In this document: piece after piece, positions 23,750 through 36,124 of the stretch
How positions within the stretch are numbered: the stretch's first letter is position 1
Layout: every line of letters starts with the position of its first letter
NCBI GenBank assembly: GCA_028023455.1
Contig: JAQFVV010006221.1
Coordinates: forward strand, 6,989,011 to 7,053,010
Length of the DNA stretch: 64,000 nucleotides
Direction of reading: 5' to 3'
Source: Epiperipatus broadwayi
Lineage: Eukaryota; Onychophora; Udeonychophora; Euonychophora; Peripatidae
Notes under the pieces: model-generated
The model's input: the letters and a program-made list of their open reading frames with translations, nothing else
Told to the model about the DNA's origin: nothing
The model's database searches: none
Made by a program: the position numbers and the translations under genes

Positions 23750-24416
23750 ACAAGAATTTATATCATTATCTTTCTGACTTTAGTTAACGAGTTATTTTTA
23801 TGGTTTGTCATTTACTCTAATTCCTTTGTTTTATTTCATTAACGATGTATTCTACTCTCATTAATTAGGCTGGTATTCATTTTAGAAATAATCTTTTTCT
23901 AATCTTAAAATTATAAAGTTTTTACTTACTAATTTTAAAAGAATAAATCTTTTAAAATTCTTTTATTTATTTTAAACTTATAATTTTTCTCTATATAAGT
24001 TTATACCTATATATGTATGTGCATTTAAACATACATATCAAAATTCATCTTCAATTTAGATTATACAAGAATATTACAGAAAGAAAGATATCACAGAATG
24101 AGAAAAATTAGAAACTATTCTTATAAATCAATTTAAAGATATTCTTATTAAATAGATTATTTGTTATTGATTTACATAATGTCTGTTTTGTCCATTTAAG
24201 TTCAGATGATAATGATTACAATAATCAAAAGTACTTCTATACAAGTTTTATACTATTAATATTTATTTTTTATCATTGTTATAATTTAAAACTATTAAAT
24301 ATTGTCAAATATATTGTTATCAGGATGGATTGCTGAGCAAAATTTACTTGCTTTATGAGTCCCTGCCTAAAATTTGATTCATGGAGGAAGTGAATATGCT
24401 GGCAGAATAATTAATC

Positions 24417-24500
24417 CTGTGTTTCTCAGTCTTTTTTTTCTCATAGTACACTTTCAGAAGAAATTCCTTTTTGTGGCACACCTATATATTGTTGTAAAAA
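24417..24500 (+). mobile_element. hAT-like terminal fragment
   Basis: CTGTGTTTCTCAGTC followed by a T-rich stretch, CTCATAGTACACTT and later TTTTTGTGGCACACC has the layout of hAT ends (CAG(T/G)GTTTCTCAACC...GGCACAC). The body would extend rightward. No other end, target duplication or transposase was recognised. Confidence 0.4.
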
Positions 24501-27185
24501 AATTAACTTCTACATATGAAAACAAAAGATAATTTAAACAGAACTTTTAATTTTGAGATAGAAGCCATAATGAATCACACTATTAAACTGAAAAAGGAGT
24601 CCTAAATTTATTAATAAAGAAAGAAACTTAATTATTAACATTTGCACACATATAAAATTTTTCTATAAAAACATTATATGTAGGTACATATGATTATTGT
24701 CTTAAAATAAAAACTAAAAATAATAGAAACAAAGCTTTTAATTTGACTAATATTTAATACTTTGATGTAAATCAATAGAGTTTTTGTAATAAAATGACAA
24801 TGTGAAGAAACAAGTCTAAAATCTCTATAAATAAATTTTTAAAACTTGTAAAAGTATTTTATCTGTTGTTAAAAATAATGATTTAGTTGAGAGTGATAAG
24901 TCTAATTAAAATTAATATTGTTTGAATTGGACAATTGACGTGTGATGAATAGCTTGAAAAATTTTGAATAAAATGTTTAGCATATATTTAATAATGAAAA
25001 AAAAAACATATAAAAGATGAATTAATATTTTTCATGTTTTAATAGAAGTTGAAATCTTATTATATTATGACAGTCACAAAGATGATACACTATATACAGA
25101 AAGTTAAATGAATTTATTCATATGTACTTAAATTTTACGAGATTAATAAGTATCAGGAAAGGGAAGAAATAAGTGAAGTAAACTTATTGATGAATTAGTT
25201 AAACATATTTTAAAGTTTTGCAATGTGGGAAAATAATGTGGAGATTTATTGAGATTTATTAAACTCTTTCATTAGTGTATTTTTCAAGAGTATGATTATG
25301 CCATGTAACTTTAAACTAGTCAAGAAGGAAAAAGGCATCCAATTCAGAATTTTTGTCCAGTTAGTGTTGTGCTTATTTGTCAAATGTTTTGTTTAAATGA
25401 ACATTTGTTTTTAGCAGAAAGAAGATATGAGAAATACCCAAACTCGCAAGGAATGGTGAATATTTATTGGGTTACCATGGTAGTATTAAATTAGGAAGGG
25501 TTTTTAAAAAAAAAAACAAAGAGAAAAGGATTTTAATTTTAAATTTATTATTAATATTTTTTTGATATGAAATATCAATGCTATGTATTATAGTCATCAA
25601 TAATTGAAACAATTTTTATATGCAATCCACTATATAAGGTTAAAAGGTATTAACTTTTTTATTATTCTTGAAAAAAAAAAAGTATGCTTAAAGATATGAA
25701 GAGAATATATATGAGTTATGACATGAAAGTGTGTGTGGCATATAATATTTTAACTTTATATTTTAACTGGTATATATTTTTAAAAAAATTGAATGCGGTA
25801 AAATGTGTTGTAGAGGTACTTCAAATTTATTATCATAAAGTATATTTGATAAAGGGGAGTGAATTAGTGATGATAAATAAAAATTTATAGGATTCTATGA
25901 AAATAAAAATAAATATATTATAAAATGTAATGATATTTATGAGAGTAGGAAAAGAGCGAATGTTAATGTAAAAACAAAATAAAAATAATCATGATCTCAT
26001 TCGTTATAAAAAAAAATCATATTGTTGATAATAAAGGTAGATTATTTGTTTTGTAACATGATCTAAATGTGGATAGAAAAATATTTAATGGAAAGGTTGG
26101 ATTATATTATTAGTCCAGAGGTAGCATAATAATAGATGCTGAAGACACAGTAGGGGAAGATGAGTTGAAATTCCAGGATAGGATATAAAAATATCATCCA
26201 GAAGAACAGATTGAATAGTTGAATGGGATTAATCTTTGTGATATCCATATAGTTTATTAGAAAGAGATGGGAGAATTTTCTGCAAAGATATGAGTATAGT
26301 ATATACCGTAAGTGCTTGTTGAATAAGCCAGAGTGAAATTGGGGTAAGTTCATTAGGAAAATGATTACCTGCCAAAATATGACATCTCATAAATAAAGGA
26401 AATCTCCATTCCTCTATTATAATATAGTATTTTGATAAAATCAGTTTCTTATGTATAAAGTTTTAGAGTAAATAAGAATATAGTAGGTGTCGAAAGTGGA
26501 CTAAATATTTTAAGAATTTTATAGTTTTTCTTCCTAAGTTTTGACAGATTAGCTAAAAAGTAATACAGAACAAATACTTTATATTTGAATAAAATCTGAA
26601 TAAATTATTATATGAATAATGATACTTGAGATCAAAGACAAACAGAAAATATAAGTGAGATAGAGAAGGAATGTATAAAATGAATTACATTATATGAAAA
26701 AGAATCCTTAGTCTCACTACTCGTTTTGAATACATTATAAATATTGTTTTTTTTTTGTAACATTATCACAGCAGCAATAATTTTGTTGATAAGATTATAG
26801 TGCAATATTTTTATACAAATTAATTTGATTAAAATATCTGGTGTTACAAAATATAAAGTAAATAGGGAAAGATGACTAAGAAGATAAGTACCAAAATAAC
26901 TTATGAATTGTAAAACTATATAATATTAGTATGAAAGCATACATGATGGTAAGAAGAATGAACTTATTATTTTAAAAAAATTAGATTCTGAATATAGGAA
27001 AGGTTAAAATGTGTAAAATATTTTTTTTATCTATTTGTGATTAATGTAAATAACTTTATTGTAAATGTATAAACAGTTAAATGATTATTTTGTTATTGAA
27101 TTATTTATTATAAGGTGTATAGCTGTTTGTTATTTATTATTATTGTTGTAAATAAATGAATATTTTAATTTTAATTTTATATTTT
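24500..27185. other. AT-rich spacer; no gene seen
   Basis: I found no splice-bounded coding segments, termini or RNA genes. It may include the eroded body of the hAT-like fragment at its left edge. The 68- and 83-codon ORFs at 25684 and 26102 are low-complexity and unsupported. Confidence 0.45.
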
Positions 27186-27408
27186 GGTACTTGGGTACTA
27201 AACCTGCAACACAGAGCATGTATTAGACCTTTATGTGCCTGTTCACATTCGTATTAATCCGCCACCTGTGATGACATCAAAATAACGTGTACATGGATCT
27301 TTCTTTGTCCAAAAAACTTGTGTACACAGATCAAATCATTGGGAGGTTGATACTAATGTCGACAGCCACAGTAGGTCTAATACATGTTTCATGTTGCAGG
27401 AATAAAAA
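27186..27408. mobile_element. Hairpin MITE at the left edge of the composite block
   Basis: CTGCAACACAGAGCATGTAT TAGACC on the left arm pairs with the reverse of GGTCTAATACATGTTTC...TTGCAGG on the right; the arms meet around ATGGATCTTTCTTTGTCC. It gives an imperfect palindrome of about 220 bp. Confidence 0.6.
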
Positions 27409-27433
27409 TAAGTGCATACATTATAAAATTTAT

Positions 27434-28101
27434 AAATAATACATGAGCAATTTAAAAGTATTGCATTAAGTAATGTTTTAGATGACTATTTATTAGTGCA
27501 TTATAGTGACATGTTTATTTCATGTTTAAAGAGGTTTATTTAAACTTCATTGTAACAATATTTCATACTCTGTAGTCAAGTTGCAATCTTTAAGTGTCCA
27601 TATATATTCAATGGACCATTAGTAAGAATGGATTTCCATTCTTGTTATTAAAAGGTGTGAAGGTTGCCTTGACAGCAGTTAGAAATATTGGTTGCTATAT
27701 TTACTGTGAATGTTTAGGTGGTTACTGATTGGAAACTAATTACATCATTATCCCAGATTGGCTTTAGGCACTATTTCGCTTATTATTTCTAAATAATACA
27801 TGGGCAATTTAAAAGTATTGCATTAAGTAATGTTTTAGATGACTATTTATTAGTCTGCATTATAATGACATGTTTATTTCATGTTTAAAGAGGTTTATTT
27901 AAACTTCATTGTAACAATATTTCATACTCTGTAGTCAAGTTGCAATCTTTAAGTGTCCATATATATTCAATGGACCATTAGTAAGAATGGATTTCCATTC
28001 TTGCTATTAAAAGGTGTGAAGGTTGCCTTGACAGCAGTTAGAAATATTGGTTGCTATATTTACTGTGAATGTTTAGGTGGTTACTGGTTGGAAACTAATT
28101 A
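27434..28101 (+). repeat. Direct duplication, about 310 bp, 48-bp spacer
   Basis: Copies at 27434-27742 and 27791-28101 are nearly identical (AAATAATACATG(A/G)GCAATTT through GGAAACTAATTA). The spacer CATCATTATCCCAGATTGGC... is unique. High identity implies a recent duplication. Confidence 0.85.
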
Positions 28102-28116
28102 TAAAATTTGTAAGTA

Positions 28117-28965
28117 ATTTTCATAAAACTGCTAATAAACATTGTTTTTTTTTTTTTATAAAGAAAGTAAAGCAAAAACTACAAAAAAAAAAATACATAT
28201 TAATTAATACACACCAAAGTAATGATTTTGACTTTTAAATGTCTTTTATATATATATAAAGAATATTACACAAAGCACATGAACACTAAATGATTTAGAC
28301 TTTTAAACATTTTTTTTTTATTATAAAAAAGTAAAGCAAACTTCTTTATTATTTTTTTTATAAAGAAATTACAGCAAAAACTACAAAAAAACGACATATT
28401 AATTAGTTTTCATAAAACTGCTAATAAACATCGGTTTTTATTTTTTTATAAAGAAATTAAAGCAAAAACTAAAAAAAAATACATATTAATTAATTCACAC
28501 ACCAAAGTAATTATTTTGACTTTTAAATGTCTTTTATATATATAAAGAATATTACACAAAGCACATGAACACTAAATGATTTAGACTTTTAAACATTTTT
28601 TTTTTATTATAAAGAAAGTAAAGCAAACTTCTTTATTATTTTTTTTATAAAGAAATTACAGCAAAAACTACAAAAAAAGGACATATTAATTAGTTTTCAT
28701 AAAACTGCTAATAAACATCGGTTTTTATTTTTTTTATAAAGAAATTAAAGCAAAAAGTAAAAAAAAAAAATACATATTAATTAATTCACACACCAAATTA
28801 ATGATTTTAACTTTTAAATGTCTTTTTATATATATTAAGAATATTACACATAAACCAAATGAACAGTAAATGATTTTGACTTTTAAATGTTTTTTTTTTT
28901 ATAAAGTAAAGCAAATGTCTATTATTTTTTATACAGAAATTACAGCAACAACTAGAAAAAAAAGA
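28117..28965 (+). repeat. 290-bp minisatellite, about three units
   Basis: Units begin TTTTCATAAAACTGCTAATA at 28117, 28407 and 28694. Each holds the same order: TATAAAGAAATTAAAGCAAAA, CACACCAAAGTAATGATTTT, ATATAAAGAATATTACAC, then ACTAAATGATTTAGAC. Partial, more diverged units recur at about 29827-30010 and 30146-30230, separated by unrelated sequence. Confidence 0.85.
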
Positions 28966-29700
28966 TAAATGATTTTCGATTCGTGTAAAGACGAGGAGAT
29001 TTGACGTCACTCTAAATCGGTCACTTTTTGTACTACGTTTAAGAATTTGCACTCATTTTTAAAAAGGAAAAAAGTTCTGTAAGATGCTGCCCTCTCTTGA
29101 ATTATTTTACAAGTAAAAAATCAATAAAAATGACCAAATATGTCAAACAATAGCAAAGCACCGCCTTCTTTTCGATCTTATTGGCTGTTTAAATTTTGAC
29201 AACAAAGAAAATGGCTGCCAAAAAGTAAAAAGTTATGAGCGGTTTTTGTTTTATTTCGAAAATGATAAACGAATGTTTTAGACTATTTTAACAGTATTTT
29301 TTGATGAATTATAAAATATTTTGATAAAATAGTGCTAAAAATAAAATTATTTCAGAAAAATAGTTAAGATTTTAGCAAGAATTAATTATTTATTGCAAAG
29401 TGGGAAGAAATCATGACGTAGGCAGATCTTTTTGGTTGGCGATTGCCGTTCCTTTAATTTCAGCTGCTATTGAATATTTTTCAAATTATAAATCAAAATT
29501 TATTTTTGAAAAAACTTTCGTTTACTTTCATAATCTGACAAATTATTAATATACTTTTTACAAACGAAACTAAAGTGATTATAATATTAAAGGTGAATTT
29601 ATTTTGACAATTGACTTTGTTAAAGTTTGTGAATTGGTCAATTAAAAGTTTTGATTTTTATGTCGCATGATGGATGACAGGTTAAATGTCCTTATTGAAT
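28966..29700. other. Distinct CpG-containing segment between array units
   Basis: Sequence such as TCGATTCGTGTAAAGACGAG and GACGTCACTCTAAATCGG differs from the flanking A/T tracts. An ATGGCTGCCAAAAAG start at 29210 is closed at once by a stop. No ORF of note. It may be the unique core of the composite element or an old promoter carried by it. Confidence 0.3.
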
Positions 29701-29746
29701 ACAGTTATAAAATTTGTAAGTAATTTGTATAAAATACATTAAGTAC

Positions 29747-30180
29747 ATTACCAACAAGATGGAGATCTACTGTAAAAAGTTTTTGCTCCAAAAATGAAAC
29801 CACTTGATTGCAAAGGATGATGAGTTTTTCATAACACTGCTAATAAACGTCCCTTTTTTTTTATAAAGAAATTAAAGCAAAAACTACAAAAAAAGATAAT
29901 TGCTAATAAACTACAAAAAATACATATTAATTAATACACATACACCAAAGTAATGATTTTGACTTTCAAACGTCTTTTTATATATATAAAGAATATTACA
30001 CTTACACCAAACAAACAATAAATGATTTTGACTTATTGAATATATTATAAAATTTGTGATTTGTATAAAATACATTACCAACAAGATGGAGATCTTCAGT
30101 AAAAATTTTAAATTTTTGCTCACTTCATTGCAAAGGATGCTGGGTTTTTCATAAAACTGCTAATAAATGTCCCTTTTTTC
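29747..30180 (+). repeat. Direct duplication of an ACCAACAAGATGGAGATC segment
   Basis: ATTACCAACAAGATGGAGAT occurs at about 29748 and 30073, each followed by a CAGT/CTGTAAAAA stretch, TTTTTGCTC and TTGCAAAGGATG(A/C)TG, then the TTTTTCATAA(A/C)ACTGC array start. The larger unit is therefore itself duplicated. Confidence 0.7.
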
Positions 30181-30419
30181 TTTTTTTATATAAAGAAATT
30201 AAAGCAAAAACTATAAAAAAAGACAAAATAAATGTCTGCAGAAAGATCCGTGTACACATTGAAAAATGTCCGATAGGATGTCAACTGTGACATCGCCGTT
30301 GTAGAACTATTTTTTTCAATATGACATCATGACATGACACATTGATTGTGGGTGTGAAAAGGTCCTATCTCCCCTATCCCCCCTAAGTTGCAGCATTGCA
30401 GGTTTAGTATCTAAGTACC

Positions 30420-33150
30420 GTAATTTCATTGCATTTGAGAGTCATTTCCATCACAAGATCATATCAATAAAACACATCCACATAGAATTACACATAGCAT
30501 ATATTAATTACATGCTTTATCTGAAGAGTTATATTTAAAAATTTATAATTGACACATTAATTATCAATTGCTTTTAAATTATAACTATATTAAAGGGAGT
30601 TTGTAGTACTTCATGTTTCTATTAGATATAAAAGAATCTTGAAGATTTATGTGAAAAGTACTATTAAGTATTACAAAATGGAGAGCATATAATAGAAATT
30701 AATAATATGTTTTAAGAGTCACATTCTGATTTGGTAATGTAAGTTTGAAATGTATTGCATATAATAAATTTGGAAGTATTATATTATTTCCGAGTACAAG
30801 TTACTGACCAAATATATTTTAAGGTTTGTAATTCTGAAGGATCAAATTACAATGGGTGAATGCTAAGTAATTAAGAAATGTATTTATTTGAATTAGACTT
30901 TGTAGATAATAATTGTATAATAAAGCTTTTGATTTTAATAAAATTGAGTAATCTCTAGTGATTGTTATTATTATAAGTATGAGAATAAATCTTAGGAAAG
31001 TAAATTAAATTATTTAAGTGAAGGTAATGATTAGATAGTGATCGTTAATTTTTATGTCTTATTATTATAGTTAGCTTAATTTTCAAATAGGATGTTAATT
31101 AAGGTTTGTAATAGTAAATGTGATTTTATTTAAATGGTTTGATCCTAGTAAAATTCCTCTTGCCATTCAATCATTTAATTTATCAATCTAATTGTTGTAT
31201 TAGCTTTTAGAATAAAATACTTATGATCCCTGGATAGCCACAGTATAGCATTAATTCTTTTAATTTAATATAATTTTTGTTTTAATGTTATTTTGAGATT
31301 CTTAAATTATAGAAGAGTAATTAACGCATTATTTAAATGAAATATTATATTAGTCATTATTTGTTGTGGTAATTTTCCTAAAGATTATAATATGATAGTA
31401 GTGGGAGAATTTTCACAATAGCAATGCTATTGTGGATTGTATATTATATTCTTCTCAGTGTTAAAACCTCTATGTTATAATTGTCCCTAAAGTCTATCTT
31501 ATATTTTGATGTATCACAGGTTTCAAGTTCCATAAAGAGTCTTATACTTTATTGTTGTTATACTTGATTGTTTATTATTGAGCTAGTAGCATAGAGGGTA
31601 AAAAGAGAAGGTAGGGTAGAAGTGGTGAAGAACCAGAAGGGAAGGTTACAATAACTATTTTTTAAATGAAACTAGATGCTGGAAATAGTCCAATATAAAA
31701 ATACAACTAGTTACCAATATAGTCATTAGGGTCTGGGAAGATGGGAGCAGAGAGAGGCTACAAGTTTTAATATTTGTCTTGGGTTAAGGGAGTTTTTGTT
31801 AATTTAGTTGGTAACCTGGAAAATGCTTTATTCTTCTTCAACATTATAAAAAAGAGCAACAATTAAATTATTTTCCACATAGGTCAGAGGTTCATGATTT
31901 TTTCTGATCTAAGTTCTGAATGGAAATCAATAAGAAAACAAATAAAGGATAACATTAATTTAATTAAGATAATAAATTTGTTTATCTACAAGGATATTTG
32001 CAAAAGCATCATTAGTTGATAATTCAGTATTGTGATATTTATTTTCGTTCACATATTAAAATAAGCTGAATCTTCATTTTTATAATTTTAAGATGATTAC
32101 CTTTTCTAATTAAAGTATCCTTAAATTTAAATGGTATGTCCCTTTTTATAAAGTGTATTATATGTTGTCTTTAATTCACATGAAAATTGTCATGAGCAAA
32201 TTACATGTATTATTATAACTGTGACATTATCTGAGTGTGTTCATGTGTTTGGAGTGTAATACTTTGGAAGTAAACTTTTATTTCAAGTTCTCCATAATTG
32301 ACATAATGTCTTGATAATAATTTAAAAAGGATATTCATAATCATCTTGAATTATCATCAATTTTAATGACTTATTCATGCTATGTAACACCCTAAAATCT
32401 ATTAAGGTATGAATACCTTACAGGAAGAATTAATCAATTGAATTACAAAAAAGTTGTATGATTACATCACTAAACAATACATCTCAAATACTATTACATA
32501 TAAGAAAATTTTCAAGTTTTACATCTCCAGGCATAAGAGCAGCCATATAAAATAATACTTTAAATATCTTTATTAAAATAAGTATAGCAGGACAGAGTTA
32601 ACTCTATACAGCAACTAAGTTTATCATTAACACTTTAATACAATATATATGAATATGGGATAATTTAATATACAGTATATATATTTCAACATATACATTG
32701 AATTCATGGTATAGCACTTAGATATCGACATATGGCAAACCAAATAATTAAATCAGCAATCATCACCTAAATCATGATTGGTCATGGCTAATAGTAAATA
32801 GATTTCTTAACCATAAATAACAATGATGATTGTATCAAATTTATATTGGTGCATAATGTAAACACATATGTAACTTGCATTCAGTTCTTTAAAAGCAGTC
32901 TGTAGATATTCAAACAATATCTAATTTTTATCATGTACAGCACTGGTCTATGAAATTAAAAACTATTGTTATTAATATAAATTCTCATTATTAAACATCT
33001 TTTTGATTTATCACATTTAAATATGGCAGGATTTTACATAACTTTTCAAAATTAACTAATTTGTTTACTTCCTAAAGCATGCACTTTCAAAAGATCTAAA
33101 TGTGCTTTGCTAATATATTTATATAATGTCCACTGTATAATTAGGTTTTT
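30420..33150. other. AT-rich spacer; no gene seen
   Basis: A perfect palindrome-like ACAATAGCAATGCTATTGTG lies near 31411. Otherwise there are no recognised termini, exons or RNA genes. Confidence 0.45.
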
Positions 33151-33159
33151 TTTTTACGA

Positions 33160-33965
33160 ATTAATTGCCCGTACTCGGTGACCAAATTACGTTCGATCTA
33201 TTAAATTTTTCGTCAAAATTTCAGTAAGATTTAATGAACACAATTATCTTTCCTGGTCACACAACACCCTTTCACTTAATGTAACTACCATAATAATGGG
33301 AACAAGTAGGCCAGCTTTTAATTTATTTGAACAGGTGCCAGAATTCTGTATCAGAATCCACTGGCCAAACTCCTTTTATTTTTTAGTTATGATGAAATTA
33401 TTCGGAATATCCAGAGGATTGCATTTTCAGTACAGCATTGACAACTTATTTAATCGAATTATAATAATGGCTAAGTTGTAATGAAATATAGAATAATAAT
33501 AATCAATAACTAAATAACGTAAGTTGTATTTAAATTTATTAATGCAAAACAAAATATTTAATATTATCAATAGAAGAAAATATAAAAAACAAATAGGGAT
33601 TAAAACTACTGTTAATATTTTATTTTAATTGGTACGGCTCATGGCGACAGTTTATCATACTTAAGAGTCTAAGAAAAGTGATCACTAGTATTGGAATTAA
33701 TAGAGTTACTTACCGGTAAGTTTATTTGTTCAAACATAGGATTTATAAAATTTACTATGCATGGATTTATCTTGGAAGGGATCCACTGTTCAATATTCTG
33801 GCGATCCAACAGTCTTTGTGGTTTCATATTTAGTAGGAAATGGTTTCGCTCAAGTAGTTTGCGACATCAGGTCAAAAGCAACATCAGCAAAAGAACTTCT
33901 TCTACTCACACATCTTAATATGATTCAACATATTAGTAAGAGTACTTTGGCACACTTTTCATAAT
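33160..33965 (+). other. Orphan coding-like region, two short ORFs
   Basis: Composition shifts here (CpGs, fewer homopolymers). An ORF at 33296-33481 (61 codons) contains VPEFCIRIHWPNSF; another at 33761-33964 (67 codons) contains STVQYSGDPTVFVVSYLVG. Neither resembles a family I know. The sequence ACTTACCGGTAAGT near 33710 looks like back-to-back splice donors on opposite strands. Candidates are a degenerate gene fragment or an unknown transposon. Confidence 0.2.
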
Positions 33966-33969
33966 TTCT

Positions 33970-35485
33970 CCATGTTTATCTTTACTTTTCTCTGCAGCAA
34001 TGAAGATCTAAGAACCTTTACGCATGATGTGTTTTTCTTTTTATAGTCCTGATTTTTTTAGTCTCTCTGTGCAACTCCCATTGGCACCTGTTAATGTATA
34101 CCAATTTTAAAGGAATTTAGCCCACAAAGTCTTCTTTTTTTCTTCTTGTTCACCATCTTTAATTAGGGAAGGAATATTGTGACTTTTATTTTTACAAAAA
34201 TACAAAGTAGTTTCCCCTTTTATTTTATTATACTCTTTATATCTCTTCTCTCTTTTTGAATTCTTTTAGCATACACAAAAATATCTATACCCACGTTGTT
34301 TAAACTAAATCGATCAGATATTTAAATAAATATATTTTTTTATTATTAGGAATTTATTAATTTAACTTCTAAATTGTCAATGCTACTTGTACTAGGATAA
34401 AATACAGTACAATATATTCACACACACATGAACATTCATGTATTACTATTAAATAAATTTTTTTCCCGATAAATGAAAAATTAATTAAATTCTAACATTG
34501 TCTTTTATATATAAAGCTCATTTTAATTTTGCCCTTGGTACTTTCCTTATATATAAAATACTAATAATAATTGTTGGAAAAAAAAAAAACATAAGAAAGT
34601 TCATAACATTAAATAACTTCATTTTAAAGAAATAGTATATAAATTACAAGAAATATGCTCCAAAATCTTGTTTTTCTTATTTATATTATTATTGGTCTCT
34701 TCAACTGCAATGAAATTATTAATGGTAACATAATTGCTTATTTGATTCCTCCTTTTCCTATCAGTGCATAGTTGTATTTTAATCATAATAAAAGCAATAT
34801 AACTTAATAGAAATGATAGATTCCCTTTATGTTTTCTAAAGTTTTTTTTACCTACATGAAAGTTTATGTAAAATATGAATTGTTTCTGATTCAGCATTAT
34901 TGAACATATTGTTGACAATTTTATTATTTTTGTGCAAGATAAGATATTTTCTAAATATCATAGTTGGGTATATTTTTTTATGTTGGTTAGTTCTCTCAGT
35001 TTGAAGATGATTTATGATCAGCAAGCATGAGAGATCCTATTACTTTGGCTGATATAGATAGTATGAGAGAGAGAGATCCTATTGGGTATCTACTCATTCA
35101 TGGATTAACAGTCACTTTGGTTAACTAGAATTTTGAAGATGGTTTACAAAGTTCTTTTTCAAAGTATCTGTTGTAGAGAGAGAAAACTCAAAAAACTAAT
35201 TTAGTCTGACTACCTCTTAAAGCTGGTAGCAGGGAGATTAACAATAAAATGAACGATAAAACCAGTTCTTTTTTTGGCCTTTGTATAAGTTTATAGTAAT
35301 CATCATATTTTTCTCACTTTGTAAAGAATTAAACATGTATAGGTCTTTTGTCAGGTAGACTTACCAATTGGGATTTAATTTAATTAAAATATTTGCATTA
35401 TCCTTCAGTAATTACATTACTCTTCCAAAAATGTATTTAACCAGATCTTTTAATTAAAAAATCTAATCAAAATTATTTAATCATC
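33970..35485. other. AT-rich spacer; no gene seen
   Basis: GAGAGATCCTATT(A/G) is duplicated at about 35029 and 35069. There is no other structure, and the minus-strand ORF at 34619 is low-complexity. Confidence 0.4.
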
Positions 35486-35488
35486 AAG

Positions 35489-35582
35489 CGTTGGTGGCCT
35501 AGTGGTTTGCATAGCTGTGTTCTATGCAGATGGTCCGGGTTTGCTTTCCATTCAACACATTTGACATATGAAAAAAAAAAAA
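35489..35582 (+). mobile_element. tRNA-derived SINE or tRNA pseudogene
   Basis: GTTGGTGGCCTAGTGGTTTG gives a good A box (TGGCCTAGTGG, 35495-35505) and GGTCCGGGTTTGCTTTCC a decayed B box. The spacing, about 32 bp, fits a tRNA-like promoter, and a stem GCATA/TATGC falls in the anticodon-arm position. A run of A follows at 35571-35582 after a short tail, typical of a SINE head copied by LINE machinery. It cannot fold into a full functional tRNA. Confidence 0.6.
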
Positions 35583-35882
35583 TTAATCAAAAAACTTTAA
35601 TCTTGAATTTAAAATAATTATATCCTTTTCAAAAACGTATTTAATTAAACCTTAATTTTTAAACGTTCTTAATCATATCTGTTAAACAAGATTATATAAA
35701 AAAAAGAAAATACATTTAATCACAAGAAAAATAATGTATTTGGAATTTTATTTAAAATTTAGAATTGTCTTGAGCTTCTATATATTATTTAAATGACTGT
35801 CTGAAAAATTTAACTTTCATATGCACACAGGAACATAAATACACAAATAATTTAATGAGTTTTGCCAATGATATATTGTTTT

Positions 35883-36121
35883 GGTACTTATGTATTAGAT
35901 TTGCTACATCTTTTCACATACAAATCAGTCTGCTGATAACTTTCTAATCTTGTGACCTCATCAAATAACATGTACACTGGAACTTCTAGAAAACTTAAGT
36001 GATAAAGTTGTCAAAATGGACCCTGTGTACATGTTATTTCATGACATTTTTGCAAGGTTTAGAAAGTTATTGGCAAACCGATACTTATTCAAAAAGGTGT
36101 AGCATGCCTAATATGTAACAC
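35883..36121. mobile_element. Hairpin MITE, GGTACTT family
   Basis: GGTACTTATGTATTAGATTT on the left pairs imperfectly with the reverse of AATATGTAACACTATAA on the right. Strong inner pairing includes GATAACTTTCTAA with TTAGAAAGTTATTGGC and AATAACATGTACACTGG with CTGTGTACATGTTATTTC. The loop is about 50 bp around ACTTAAGTGATAAAGTTGTC. The ends match those of the 27.2-30.4 kb block. Confidence 0.65.
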
Positions 36122-36124
36122 TAT

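Larger units (their letters stand above)
27186..30419. mobile_element. Composite repeat block with inverted GGTACTT ends
   Basis: The left edge begins GGTACTTGGGTACTAAACCT and the right edge, reversed, begins GGTACTTAGATACTAAACCT, both followed by GCAA. Similarity resumes inside each arm: AACGTGTACATGGATCTTTC on the left against TGTGTACACGGATCTTTCTG on the right. A small MITE of the same family lies at 35883-36121. Between the arms are a ~310-bp direct duplication, a 290-bp tandem array and a distinct 0.7-kb segment. No unambiguous target duplication was seen and no transposase, so it could be one large non-autonomous element or two inverted MITE copies trapping other repeats. Confidence 0.45.

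Noticed and set aside
34619-34918. 99-codon minus-strand ORF
   Set aside because: Low-complexity composition, no homology recognised and no splice context.
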